A stretch of 64,000 nt of DNA from a bacterium. GTDB lineage: Bacteria; Krumholzibacteriota; Krumholzibacteriia; LZORAL124-64-63. Positions 36,221 through 43,470 of this stretch are shown here, piece by piece (within the stretch, counting starts at the first letter, position 1; every line of letters starts with the position of its first letter). The stretch lies in contig JADJCK010000006.1 of NCBI GenBank assembly GCA_016703265.1, forward strand, positions 186,001-250,000, in the 5' to 3' direction. The position numbers and the translations under genes were made by a program. The notes beneath the pieces are model-generated. The model searched no databases. It was not told the origin of the DNA and worked only from the letters and a program-made list of their open reading frames with translations.

Positions 36221-37542
36221 ACCCACGCGGCATCCGATTCCTGGGCGGCCTGGCGGCCGCAGTCCTCCTTCACACGGGCCCGCTCGCCGTAGCCGACGAA
36301 ATCGTGCCCTTGGCCGTGGTCGGCCCGGACACGCTGACGACGACGGACCTGGAGATCGAACTCGCGCTGATGAACAGCCGGAACTCCGCCAATGCCCCGC
36401 TCAAGCTCGACGATCCCAAACCCATCCTGCGACGCCTGACCCAGAACCAGCTGCTGGTCCAGGAAGGCCTGCGCATGGGCCTGGACCAGGAATCGGTCGT
36501 GCGCAACCAGGCCTGGTCCGTGGTGCGCCAGGAGTGCATGAAAGCCCTGCTGGACTCGGTGGCCCTGGCGGTGCCCGAGACCCGTGCGGACTACCGTGAC
36601 GCGCGACGGGCGGCCGTGCAGTCCTACCTCGACCGTCTGGCGCAGACCTGGGGCGCGTCGGTCGATTCCGTGCTCCTGAAATCGCTCGACTACGGTTCGG
36701 CGGACCTTGCCATGCAGAAGCGCCTTCGTGACAGCTCGGAAGTGCTCGGCCGCCTGCCGGGCAACCGCACGTTCACCGTCGCCGACTTCACGCGCGAGCT
36801 GCGCTTCACCGAGTTCCACGGCCTGGTGGGCAAGCCCGAGGCCGCGCAGCGTCGTGACGAGATCATGCGCGAGTTCCTGGCCGATGCCGTCACCGCGCGG
36901 CAGATCCGGGCGCAGAAGATGGACCAGGCCCCGCGGATGAAGATGCTCTACCGGCGCTTCGAGCGCGCCGCGATCCTCGAGGAGACCCTGCGCGTGCTGA
37001 CCCAGCTCGACTTCGCGCCCGCCGATGCCGAGGTATCCCACTACTACCGTCAGCACGTGTCGGAGTTCATGTCCGAGCCCCGCATGAAGCTCGCCAGCCT
37101 GAAGGCGAAGTCGAAGGAAGACGCGGCCGCGCTCCGCGAGCGGATCCTGAAGGGCGCCTCGGTGCGCTGGCTGGCGACCAATGACAAGCGCACGGTTGAA
37201 GGGCCGCCCCCGTTCCCCGAAACTTGGCTGTTCCCCGAGCAGATGGGCATCCAGGCGGCGGACCTGAAGGTCGGTTTCACGCCCGATGCGTACGAGGTGC
37301 CCGAAGGCTGGGTCGTGGCCCAGGTCGTCGAGGTCGAGCCCGGCCAGCCGTTGCCCCTGGCGCAATGCCGCGACCGTATCCTGGCGACGATGCGCCAGGA
37401 GGCCATGCGCAAGCAGATGATCGAGATCCTGGCCCGGCTCGAAGCCGAGTCCCCCATCGCCGTTCTGCCCGGTGCGGAAGCCGCGATCAATCGGGTCGTC
37501 GCCGAAATGCCCGCCGCGCCGCAGCCCGCGGCCGCGCCGTAG
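36217..37542 (+). CDS. Periplasmic SurA/PpiC-like foldase (parvulin type, divergent)
   Basis: 441 residues: signal peptide, SurA-like helical N-terminal region (ILRRLTQNQLLVQEGLRMGL), a long helical middle, and a parvulin-like segment at about 270 to 370 (VSHYYRQHVSEFMSEPRMKLASLKAKSKEDAAALRERI, then VPEGWVVAQVVEVEPGQPLPL). The PPIase core is short and degenerate, so chaperone activity is more certain than isomerase activity. Parvulin-type genes accompany several nanowire cytochrome loci in Geobacter, as far as I recall, which supports a role in folding the secreted cytochromes. It is the third gene of a coupled run (34563-37542) and lies 29 bases before the 42-heme cytochrome. Confidence 0.78.
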   Translation: MNPRGIRFLGGLAAAVLLHTGPLAVADEIVPLAVVGPDTLTTTDLEIELALMNSRNSANAPLKLDDPKPILRRLTQNQLLVQEGLRMGLDQESVVRNQAWSVVRQECMKALLDSVALAVPETRADYRDARRAAVQSYLDRLAQTWGASVDSVLLKSLDYGSADLAMQKRLRDSSEVLGRLPGNRTFTVADFTRELRFTEFHGLVGKPEAAQRRDEIMREFLADAVTARQIRAQKMDQAPRMKMLYRRFERAAILEETLRVLTQLDFAPADAEVSHYYRQHVSEFMSEPRMKLASLKAKSKEDAAALRERILKGASVRWLATNDKRTVEGPPPFPETWLFPEQMGIQAADLKVGFTPDAYEVPEGWVVAQVVEVEPGQPLPLAQCRDRILATMRQEAMRKQMIEILARLEAESPIAVLPGAEAAINRVVAEMPAAPQPAAAP

Positions 37543-37571
37543 CAGCCTTGATTCAAGCAGGAGGCATCAAC

Positions 37572-40500
37572 GTGCATCGCAACGGAACGTACGCAGCTGG
37601 CGCGACCGCCCTTCGCCTGCCCCGTGCCGCGGCAGTCGCGGCGCTGGTAATGCTGCTGGCGGTCCCGGCCGGGTCTGCCCTGGCAGCCGGGGCTTTCAAG
37701 GCCAAGAATTGCGTCGACTGCCACCAGGAGACGATCAAGCAGACGCCGACGAAGAACGCCCACGAGCCGTTCGGCGCGCGCAACTGCGAAGGCTGCCATC
37801 GCAGGCACGGCGTCATCGGCAAGCTGGTGCTGCAGGGCACCGGCCGTGAGCTCTGCCTCCCCTGCCACGTGGGCTTCGCGGATGTGACGCGCCGGAATGT
37901 GGTGCACGAACCGTTGAAGCAGGGTGACTGCTCGGGCTGCCACGACCCACATGGGTCGGGGCAGCCGGGCCTGCTGCAGGCCGCCGGCGCCCAGTCGTGC
38001 TACGCGTGCCACGAGGCCGCGAATTTCCAGCGCCGCAATATCCACAAGCCCCTCGCGCGCGAGGGCTGCACGGCATGTCACGATCCCCACGCTTCGGCCC
38101 ACGCCGGCCTGCTCATCCGCGAGGGCGACGACCTCTGCTTCGGCTGTCATACCGATCGTGCCAAGCTCACGCGCGTGCATGGCGGGCAGGGCGGCCTGGC
38201 AGGTTGTGTTTCGTGCCACGATCCGCACAGTTCGGACAGCAAGGGATTGCTGCACGCCGTCAGGCACGCGCCCATGGTCGACGGCGACTGCACCGCCTGC
38301 CACGCGGCCGACGCCGCCGGCGGTGCCGCACTGACTGTGCCGGCCGCCGAACTCTGCCTGCAGTGCCATGACGACCCGGCTGCGGCCTTCAAGATGCCGC
38401 ACGAGCCGGCCGCCGCGAAGGAATGCGGCCAGTGCCACGCGCCCCACGGCAGTTCACGCCCGGCCCTGCTCGTCGCAGACGAGAAGCGCATGTGCCTGGA
38501 GTGCCACGAGGAGTCGTCGTTCCTGCGGCCGGTGCGTCACGCCCCGGCCAGCGGCGGCGACTGTACGGCTTGCCACGGTGCCCACGGTGCCGACAACAAG
38601 GGCTTGCTGAAGCAGGAAACGAACGTCCTGTGCGCCGGCTGCCATACCGGTATCCTGCCGGTCGCCGGCGCCACGCCGCCGGCCGTCGTCCACGCGCCCC
38701 TGGTCAAGCGTGACTGCACCGTGTGCCACGAGGCGCACAGTTCCGAGCGCAAGGCCCTTCTGGTCGACACGGTCGGGACGCTCTGCCTCAGCTGCCACAC
38801 CAAGGTGCAGCTCGAGACACTGGCGAAGTACCCTCATGCCGTGGCCAAGGGCGGCGACTGCCTGGCCTGCCACCAGCCCCATACCGCGGAGCAGCCCGCA
38901 CTGCTGAAGAAGGCGGCCGCGGCCCTCTGCGCCGACTGCCACGCCGACCTCGGCAAGCTGCCGGCCGGGGGCACCCTGCATCCGCCCGCGGCCGACGGCG
39001 CCTGCCTCGACTGCCACCTGCCCCACGGCGGCCCGGAGCGCGGCCTGCTGCGGCAACCGCTGGCCGCGACCTGCGCCGCCTGCCACGATACCGGCAGCCC
39101 TGCCGGCGCCGGGTGGCGAAGCCATGAGCCGGTCGCCACCGGCAACTGCACGGCGTGCCACGACCCGCACCGGTCCGGACAGAAGGCCCTTCTCTCCGCC
39201 GAGGCCGGCAAGCTGTGCGCCCTGTGCCACGAGGATGTCGCGGCTCCGAAGGACGCCGCCTCCATCCACCCGCCCAGCCGCGACGGATGCCTGGACTGCC
39301 ATCTGGCCCACGGAGGCCAGGGCGCCGGGTTCCTGCGCGAGCCTGCGCCTGCGCTGTGCTTCGGCTGCCACGACGAGAAGAGCGCCGGATTCACGGCCAG
39401 CCATCTCGGGCGTGATCCGCAGGGCATGGACTGCCTGGGCTGCCACGAGCCGCACCATTCAGCCGGACGTGGCCTGTTGGTGGCATCGGCGCATCCGCCT
39501 TTCGGCGACCGCGACTGCGCCTCGTGCCACGACGGTGCCGCACCGATCGCCGACCAGCGCCAGACCTGCCTGCAGTGCCACGACGGCCTGCCGGAGCCGG
39601 CTGCCGCCGGCCAGACGGTGCACGCGCCTTTCGCAGAGGGTGACTGCTCGTCATGCCACAATCCGCACGTGGCCCGCGGGCCGGCGCTCCTGCCGTCGAA
39701 GCGGACAGGCGATGTGTGCGCCGACTGCCATGCGCCCTCCGACCTGGCGCCGAAACCTGAACTGGCCCACACGCCGGTTCGCGACGGCAAGTGCGAGGCC
39801 TGCCACGCGCCGCACGCTTCGACCGAGCCGAAGCTGCTGGTCAAGCCTGCTTCGACGCTCTGCACGAGTTGCCACGAATCCATCGAGGCACTGAAGAAGT
39901 GGCCGGTGGTGCACGCCCCGCTGCGGACCGGCTCCTGCACGCGCTGCCACGATCCGCACGGCAGCAACGTCGCCATGAGCCTGATCGACGAGCCCAGCGT
40001 CCTGTGCGTCAAGTGCCACGCCGCCTCCACCCTGCCGGCGAAGCATCGCGGGTTCCCGGTGGAAAAGGCGGATTGCTCGGGCTGCCACGCGCCCCATGCG
40101 GCCAAGCGTGCCAACCTCCCGCACGAGCACGTGCACCAGCCGTTCGGCGCCGGCAACTGCGCCGCCTGCCACGCCGGCACGGCGGTCGCCACGAAGCAGC
40201 CCCAGCCGGCGCTCTGTCTGTCGTGTCACCCCGGCCTGGCGGCCAGCCTGAAGGAAGGGAAGCCGCACGGGGCGATTGTCGGCGAGAAGGCCTGCACGGT
40301 CTGCCATGCCCCCCACACGGGACCGGTGGCGCCGCTGCTGCCGGCGCGCCAGGCGGTGGTCTGCGCCACCTGTCACCAGGAGCAGGTCGACGGGAACCGC
40401 ACGGCCGCCCATCGCCACCCGCAGGTGGACGGGCGCGACTGCACCGCCTGCCATGACCCGCACCTGAGTCCCGCCGAGGTGGACGGCAAGGCCGCGCCCG

Positions 40501-40706
40501 AAGTGTGCCTGAACTGCCACACCTATCGCGACCATGTCGACCACCCGATGGGCGAGGACACGGTCGATCCCCGGACGGGACGCAAGATGACCTGCAACAG
40601 CTGCCACGACCCGCATGGCAGTTCGTTCGTCCGCTTCCTGCGTGACGACCCCGAGGGCAAGCTTTGCATCGGCTGCCACACGGACAAGTTGCGGACAGGG
40701 GGCTGA
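37572..40706 (+). CDS. Giant 42-heme c-type cytochrome
   Basis: 1044 residues. I count 42 CxxCH motifs from CVDCH (about residue 47) to CIGCH (about 1037), one per 24 residues. After the signal peptide (ALVMLLAVPAGSALA) the whole protein is a doubled-CxxCH repeat array: pairs separated by 10 to 25 residues, often CxxCHDPHGS or CxxCHxPH followed by LL and a second motif. The extra histidine in CHxPH/CHxAH can supply the distal ligand for bis-His hemes. No membrane anchor or lipobox is seen, so it is periplasmic or exported. The GTG start has AGGAGG 8 bases upstream. It most plausibly stores or relays electrons between the inner membrane, the barrel and the nanowire; that role is inferred from context. 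Confidence 0.92.
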   Translation: MHRNGTYAAGATALRLPRAAAVAALVMLLAVPAGSALAAGAFKAKNCVDCHQETIKQTPTKNAHEPFGARNCEGCHRRHGVIGKLVLQGTGRELCLPCHVGFADVTRRNVVHEPLKQGDCSGCHDPHGSGQPGLLQAAGAQSCYACHEAANFQRRNIHKPLAREGCTACHDPHASAHAGLLIREGDDLCFGCHTDRAKLTRVHGGQGGLAGCVSCHDPHSSDSKGLLHAVRHAPMVDGDCTACHAADAAGGAALTVPAAELCLQCHDDPAAAFKMPHEPAAAKECGQCHAPHGSSRPALLVADEKRMCLECHEESSFLRPVRHAPASGGDCTACHGAHGADNKGLLKQETNVLCAGCHTGILPVAGATPPAVVHAPLVKRDCTVCHEAHSSERKALLVDTVGTLCLSCHTKVQLETLAKYPHAVAKGGDCLACHQPHTAEQPALLKKAAAALCADCHADLGKLPAGGTLHPPAADGACLDCHLPHGGPERGLLRQPLAATCAACHDTGSPAGAGWRSHEPVATGNCTACHDPHRSGQKALLSAEAGKLCALCHEDVAAPKDAASIHPPSRDGCLDCHLAHGGQGAGFLREPAPALCFGCHDEKSAGFTASHLGRDPQGMDCLGCHEPHHSAGRGLLVASAHPPFGDRDCASCHDGAAPIADQRQTCLQCHDGLPEPAAAGQTVHAPFAEGDCSSCHNPHVARGPALLPSKRTGDVCADCHAPSDLAPKPELAHTPVRDGKCEACHAPHASTEPKLLVKPASTLCTSCHESIEALKKWPVVHAPLRTGSCTRCHDPHGSNVAMSLIDEPSVLCVKCHAASTLPAKHRGFPVEKADCSGCHAPHAAKRANLPHEHVHQPFGAGNCAACHAGTAVATKQPQPALCLSCHPGLAASLKEGKPHGAIVGEKACTVCHAPHTGPVAPLLPARQAVVCATCHQEQVDGNRTAAHRHPQVDGRDCTACHDPHLSPAEVDGKAAPEVCLNCHTYRDHVDHPMGEDTVDPRTGRKMTCNSCHDPHGSSFVRFLRDDPEGKLCIGCHTDKLRTGG

Positions 40707-40735
40707 TCAGGAGCACGGACCCGTTTTCACGCCTT

Positions 40736-40796
40736 TGCCGGAAGGTTCCGGCAGGACGGCCCGGGGCAGCGGACATCACCGCGACTCCGGGCCGTC
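40736..40796 (+). terminator. Tandem hairpins downstream of the 42-heme cytochrome gene
   Basis: First stem: TGCCGGA-aggt-TCCGGCA (40736-40753), a perfect 7 bp. Second stem: GACGGCCCGG at 40755-40764 with CCGGGCCGTC at 40787-40796, a perfect 10 bp with a 22-base loop. No T tract follows, so termination may be factor-dependent, or the structures may protect the transcript end. Confidence 0.5.
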
Positions 40797-40873
40797 GGCC
40801 TTCCAGGTGACCTAGATGTCGACATGACAGCAAGTTAGATTTTGATAGCGAAAGTCATAAACATACGTGCGTT

Positions 40874-40926
40874 CCACGTTTTTTTTTTAGCGTGGTGGTT
40901 GACATGTGCCGCCTGTGTGATATGAT
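40874..40926 (+). promoter_or_regulatory. Sigma-70-type promoter with T-tract upstream element
   Basis: TTGACA at 40899-40904 and TATGAT at 40921-40926 with a 16-base spacer: the -35 is a perfect match and the -10 five of six. Just upstream, ten T flanked by an inverted repeat (CCACG at 40874-40878, CGTGG at 40891-40895) could act as an UP element or bent DNA. Transcription would start near 40933, about 80 bases before the beta-propeller gene. This is the best promoter in the window. Confidence 0.75.
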
Positions 40927-41014
40927 ATATCCGTGACAAAAGGAGGCCCTCGAGACCTCCAAGTGGGCTCCCAGGGGGCCCCCGCGACCCCGGCCCATGA
41001 CGCGAGCGTGACAA

Positions 41015-42001
41015 ATGCCCCGGATTCGCCCGACAGCGCTCGCCCGTTTCCCCCTGCGGAACGTTGGCACCTTAACAACCGTCCTTGGCGCCTGCCTGGT
41101 GCTGGGCGCGGGTACCGCCAGCGCTGCCGTCGAGTTCCGCTACGAGCGCGCCCTGGATCTCACGCGGCACGAAGACGGCCGGTTGCTCCCGGTTTCGGTC
41201 ACCTGCGATGTCGTTTCGGGCGGCGTGGTCGTGACCGACGCCGCGCACGGCATCCTGCACGTGTTCAACGGCGCCGGCATCGAGACCTTCCGCACCACGG
41301 GCTTTGCGGGCCTCTCGCAGCCCGACGACGGCGCCATCGACCACGCCGGCCGCCTGCTGGGAGTCACGCTCGCCGACGGGACGCGCTATACGCTCGCGCG
41401 CCTCGACGTCTACGGCGAGCCCGACGGCTGGACGGCCGCTGCGCCGCGCGACGACTGGCGCCCCGACCACGTCCTGGTCGCCCGCGACGGCAACTACGTC
41501 ACCATCGACGGCACGACGGGACTGCTGGCCAAGCACGACGCGGCCACCGGTGACGTGATGTGGGCCAAGGTCATCGCCGAACCCGAAGCCGATGCCGGCG
41601 ACCTTGAAATGGGCCTCGGCCGCCCTGTCGAACTGGCTGACGGTTCCTACGCCGTGCCCGGAAGCAACCTGCACCGCATCGTGCTGGTTGGCGAGGACGG
41701 CGAAGTCCGGTCCACGTTCGGCCGCTTCGGTTCGTCGCCGGGCCGGATGGTGGCGCCGGTGGCCGTGGCCGAAGGGCCCGGCGGGACCCTGCTGGTGCTC
41801 GACCAGATGCGCCACAAGATCCTCGCCTTCGGGGCAGATCAGGAATTCATCAGCGAGTTCGGTTCGATCGGCGACGCGCCGGGGGCCTTCTACCACCCGG
41901 TTTCGATCGCGACTGACGGCAGCGGCCACCTCTTCGTGGCGCAGGGCTATCGCGGTCGCGTGCAGGTATTCAGCGTCCTGGCCGCCGGGACTGTTGAATA
42001 G
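41015..42001 (+). CDS. Exported NHL-repeat beta-propeller protein
   Basis: 328 residues: signal peptide (TVLGACLVLGAGTASA), then a beta-propeller with NHL-type blades. The clearest are FGRFGSSPGRMVAPVAVAEG with GTLLVLDQMRHKILAFGAD, and FGSIGDAPGAFYHPVSIATD with GHLFVAQGYRGRVQVF. NHL propellers bind proteins or sugars; genes of this type lie beside nanowire cytochrome genes in Geobacter (from memory), and here one sits directly before an OmcS-like gene, suggesting a part in secretion, capping or anchoring of the filament. It is served by the strong promoter at 40899-40926. A GC-rich hairpin follows its stop by 5 bases. Confidence 0.85.
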   Translation: MPRIRPTALARFPLRNVGTLTTVLGACLVLGAGTASAAVEFRYERALDLTRHEDGRLLPVSVTCDVVSGGVVVTDAAHGILHVFNGAGIETFRTTGFAGLSQPDDGAIDHAGRLLGVTLADGTRYTLARLDVYGEPDGWTAAAPRDDWRPDHVLVARDGNYVTIDGTTGLLAKHDAATGDVMWAKVIAEPEADAGDLEMGLGRPVELADGSYAVPGSNLHRIVLVGEDGEVRSTFGRFGSSPGRMVAPVAVAEGPGGTLLVLDQMRHKILAFGADQEFISEFGSIGDAPGAFYHPVSIATDGSGHLFVAQGYRGRVQVFSVLAAGTVE

Positions 42002-42005
42002 AAGT

Positions 42006-42023
42006 GCCCGGCCGTGGCCGGGC
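42006..42023 (+). terminator. Hairpin after beta-propeller gene (weak terminator or processing site)
   Basis: Perfect 8-bp stem GCCCGGCC-gt-GGCCGGGC, 5 bases after the propeller stop, without a T tract. Partial read-through into the OmcS-like gene is likely, since no clear promoter lies between the two genes. Confidence 0.4.
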
Positions 42024-42067
42024 CCGATTGGGGAATCGCGAAGTCACGAGGCGTTCGGACGTGAGGA

Positions 42068-42156
42068 GGTTGGAACGTTCACCGCAGGCCTGGCCGGAAA
42101 TCCGGCGCCCGGCCCGCAACCGGTAGTCGAACTGTTCACGTCCCGTCTCGCGGGAC
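42068..42156 (+). promoter_or_regulatory. Structured leader of the OmcS-like gene, class unknown
   Basis: The 5' leader can fold into several nested stems: GGTTG (42068-42072) with CAACC (42117-42121) enclosing GCCGG-aaat-CCGGC (42093-42106), followed by GTCCCG-tctcg-CGGGAC (42140-42156). A perfect GGAGG lies 17 bases after the last stem. It does not match the c-di-GMP/cGAMP GEMM consensus. It could be a regulatory RNA element or an mRNA stabiliser for an abundant protein. Confidence 0.4.
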
Positions 42157-42184
42157 AAGTAAACTTGCACTTGGAGGCTCACTC

Positions 42185-43291
42185 GTGAAGACTTTCATCA
42201 AGATCGCCCTTGTGCTGACGCTCGGTCTGTCGGCCAGCTCGGTGATGGCGTTCCATGACGCCGGCGTCGCCTATTGCGCCGGTTGCCATACCATGCACAA
42301 CAGCCAGAACGGCGCCCTGGTGGACACCGCTCATCCGAACGGCAACGCCTACCTGCTGAACGCCGGCAATCCCTCGGACACCTGCCTGCGCTGCCACGCC
42401 GGCTACGGCCAGTTCAAGAACGGCGAGGGCTTCGGCCCCGGCGGCGACTACTACTGGGTCACCCGCACCTTCAGCTGGGTGTCGCGCGGCGCGACGCTGA
42501 GCAGCACCGGCGACAGCCACGGCCACAACGTGATCTCGCCGGCCCGCGGCATCGCGCAGGACGCCACGCTGGCCAACGCGCCCGGCGGCAGCTTCCTGAG
42601 CTCGCGCCTGGCCTGCACCAGCTGCCACGACCCGCACGGCAACACGAACTTCCGCCTGCTGTACGGCGCCGGCGCCGGCCCGAAGTACGACGGCACCCGC
42701 TATGCGTTCACGAACGCGGCCCCGTTGGCCCTCGGCAACTCGCGCAACACCTACGGCACGCAGCCGGGCGTCGAGACGAACACCGACCACACGATCTACA
42801 AGAGCGGCATGAGCATGTGGTGCGCCAACTGCCACACCACGCTGCATGACAACAACACGGCCAACTTCGTGCACCCGACCCGCTCCATGGGCTCGACCGT
42901 CGCGGCGACCTACAACGCGTACGTCAGCTCGGACGACCTGAGCAGCGGCGATGCCGCCACGTCGTACTGGGGCCTGGTGCCCTTCGAGGCCGCTTCGGTC
43001 GACCTGGCGACCGCCGACCCCGCGAACTACACGCAGGGCCCGACGGGCACCGACGAAGTCATGTGCCTGACCTGCCACCGTGCGCACGCCTCGCCGTTCG
43101 CGGACATCGCGCGCTGGGACATGGCCGTCAACCTGATCTCCCTGTCGCACCCGCTGACGACCGACGTCGGCTTCATCCAGACGGACGTCGACCGGAAGTA
43201 CTACAACTACACCTTCGTGGCCAACCAGCGCTCGCTGTGCAACAAGTGCCACGCCAAGGACGAGTTCGACCACGCCGGCGCGACCCACTAA
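42185..43291 (+). CDS. OmcS-like hexaheme cytochrome, predicted nanowire subunit
   Basis: 368 residues; signal peptide 1 to 22 (cleavage VMA-FHD). Six CxxCH motifs at 31-35, 67-71, 144-148, 213-217, 294-298 and 352-356. Their contexts match Geobacter OmcS as I remember it: FHxGGVAxCxGCHTMHNS, CxxCHDPHG, MxxWCANCHT, CLxCHRAHAS and LCNKCHAKD. His38 (mature His16) lies where OmcS His16 ligates a heme of the next subunit, so the filament-forming contact is conserved. The mature length, about 346, is shorter than OmcS (about 407). The start is GTG with GGAGG 7 bases upstream. A strong intrinsic terminator follows the stop. Predicted job: polymerise into an extracellular electron-conducting filament. 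Confidence 0.93.
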   Translation: MKTFIKIALVLTLGLSASSVMAFHDAGVAYCAGCHTMHNSQNGALVDTAHPNGNAYLLNAGNPSDTCLRCHAGYGQFKNGEGFGPGGDYYWVTRTFSWVSRGATLSSTGDSHGHNVISPARGIAQDATLANAPGGSFLSSRLACTSCHDPHGNTNFRLLYGAGAGPKYDGTRYAFTNAAPLALGNSRNTYGTQPGVETNTDHTIYKSGMSMWCANCHTTLHDNNTANFVHPTRSMGSTVAATYNAYVSSDDLSSGDAATSYWGLVPFEAASVDLATADPANYTQGPTGTDEVMCLTCHRAHASPFADIARWDMAVNLISLSHPLTTDVGFIQTDVDRKYYNYTFVANQRSLCNKCHAKDEFDHAGATH

Positions 43292-43320
43292 GTCACGCCA
43301 CGCCTGACTGCGATTCCCGG

Positions 43321-43356
43321 GGCCCCGCGCGAGCAATCGCGCGGGGCCTTTCTTCC
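43321..43356 (+). terminator. Intrinsic terminator after the OmcS-like gene
   Basis: Perfect 12-bp stem GGCCCCGCGCGA (43321-43332), loop GCAA, TCGCGCGGGGCC (43337-43348), then TTTCTT. The GNRA-type loop and T-rich tail make it a textbook Rho-independent terminator 29 bases after the stop codon. Confidence 0.92.
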
Positions 43357-43366
43357 GGGCAGCCGC

Positions 43367-43395
43367 TGGATTCCGCGCCGGCGGCATGGTATGAT
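43367..43395 (+). promoter_or_regulatory. Possible extended -10 promoter for the second OmcS-like gene
   Basis: TATGAT at 43390-43395 preceded by TGG (extended -10), with a poor -35 (TGGATT, 43367-43372) at 17 bases. It lies between the terminator of the first OmcS-like gene and the start of the second, about 75 bases before the ATG. Confidence 0.4.
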
Positions 43396-43470
43396 AAGGA
43401 TGGTCACGGACAGGCCCCCATCTCCCGGGCGCCGCGAATTGGGCCGCTTTCACGCGACGGATATGTGCCG

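Larger units (their letters stand above)
40707..41014. other. Intergenic control region ahead of the beta-propeller/nanowire genes
   Basis: 308 bases without a gene. In order it holds two strong GC-rich hairpins at the 3' end of the 42-heme gene, two short palindromes (AGGTGACCT at 40805-40813 and ATGTCGACAT at 40816-40825), an AT-rich stretch, a ten-T tract, a near-consensus promoter, and a leader of about 80 bases with a GGAGG...CCTCC hairpin at 40942-40960. The hairpins and promoter are listed separately. Confidence 0.7.

Noticed and set aside
37572..40706. The dense repeats of the 42-heme gene could be taken for a CRISPR or DNA satellite
   Set aside because: Repetition is at the protein level (CxxCH pairs); the DNA units vary and stay in one open frame.
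40933..41553. Long plus-strand open frame overlapping the beta-propeller gene
   Set aside because: Arg/Pro/Ala-rich shadow frame typical of high GC; the NHL frame has a signal peptide and recognisable blades.
43396..43470. GGTCACGGACAGG resembles the start of a GEMM (c-di-GMP/cGAMP) riboswitch before the second OmcS-like gene
   Set aside because: The GGGCAAACC and GACGCAAAGCC core elements are absent, so the match is limited to a short chance stretch.
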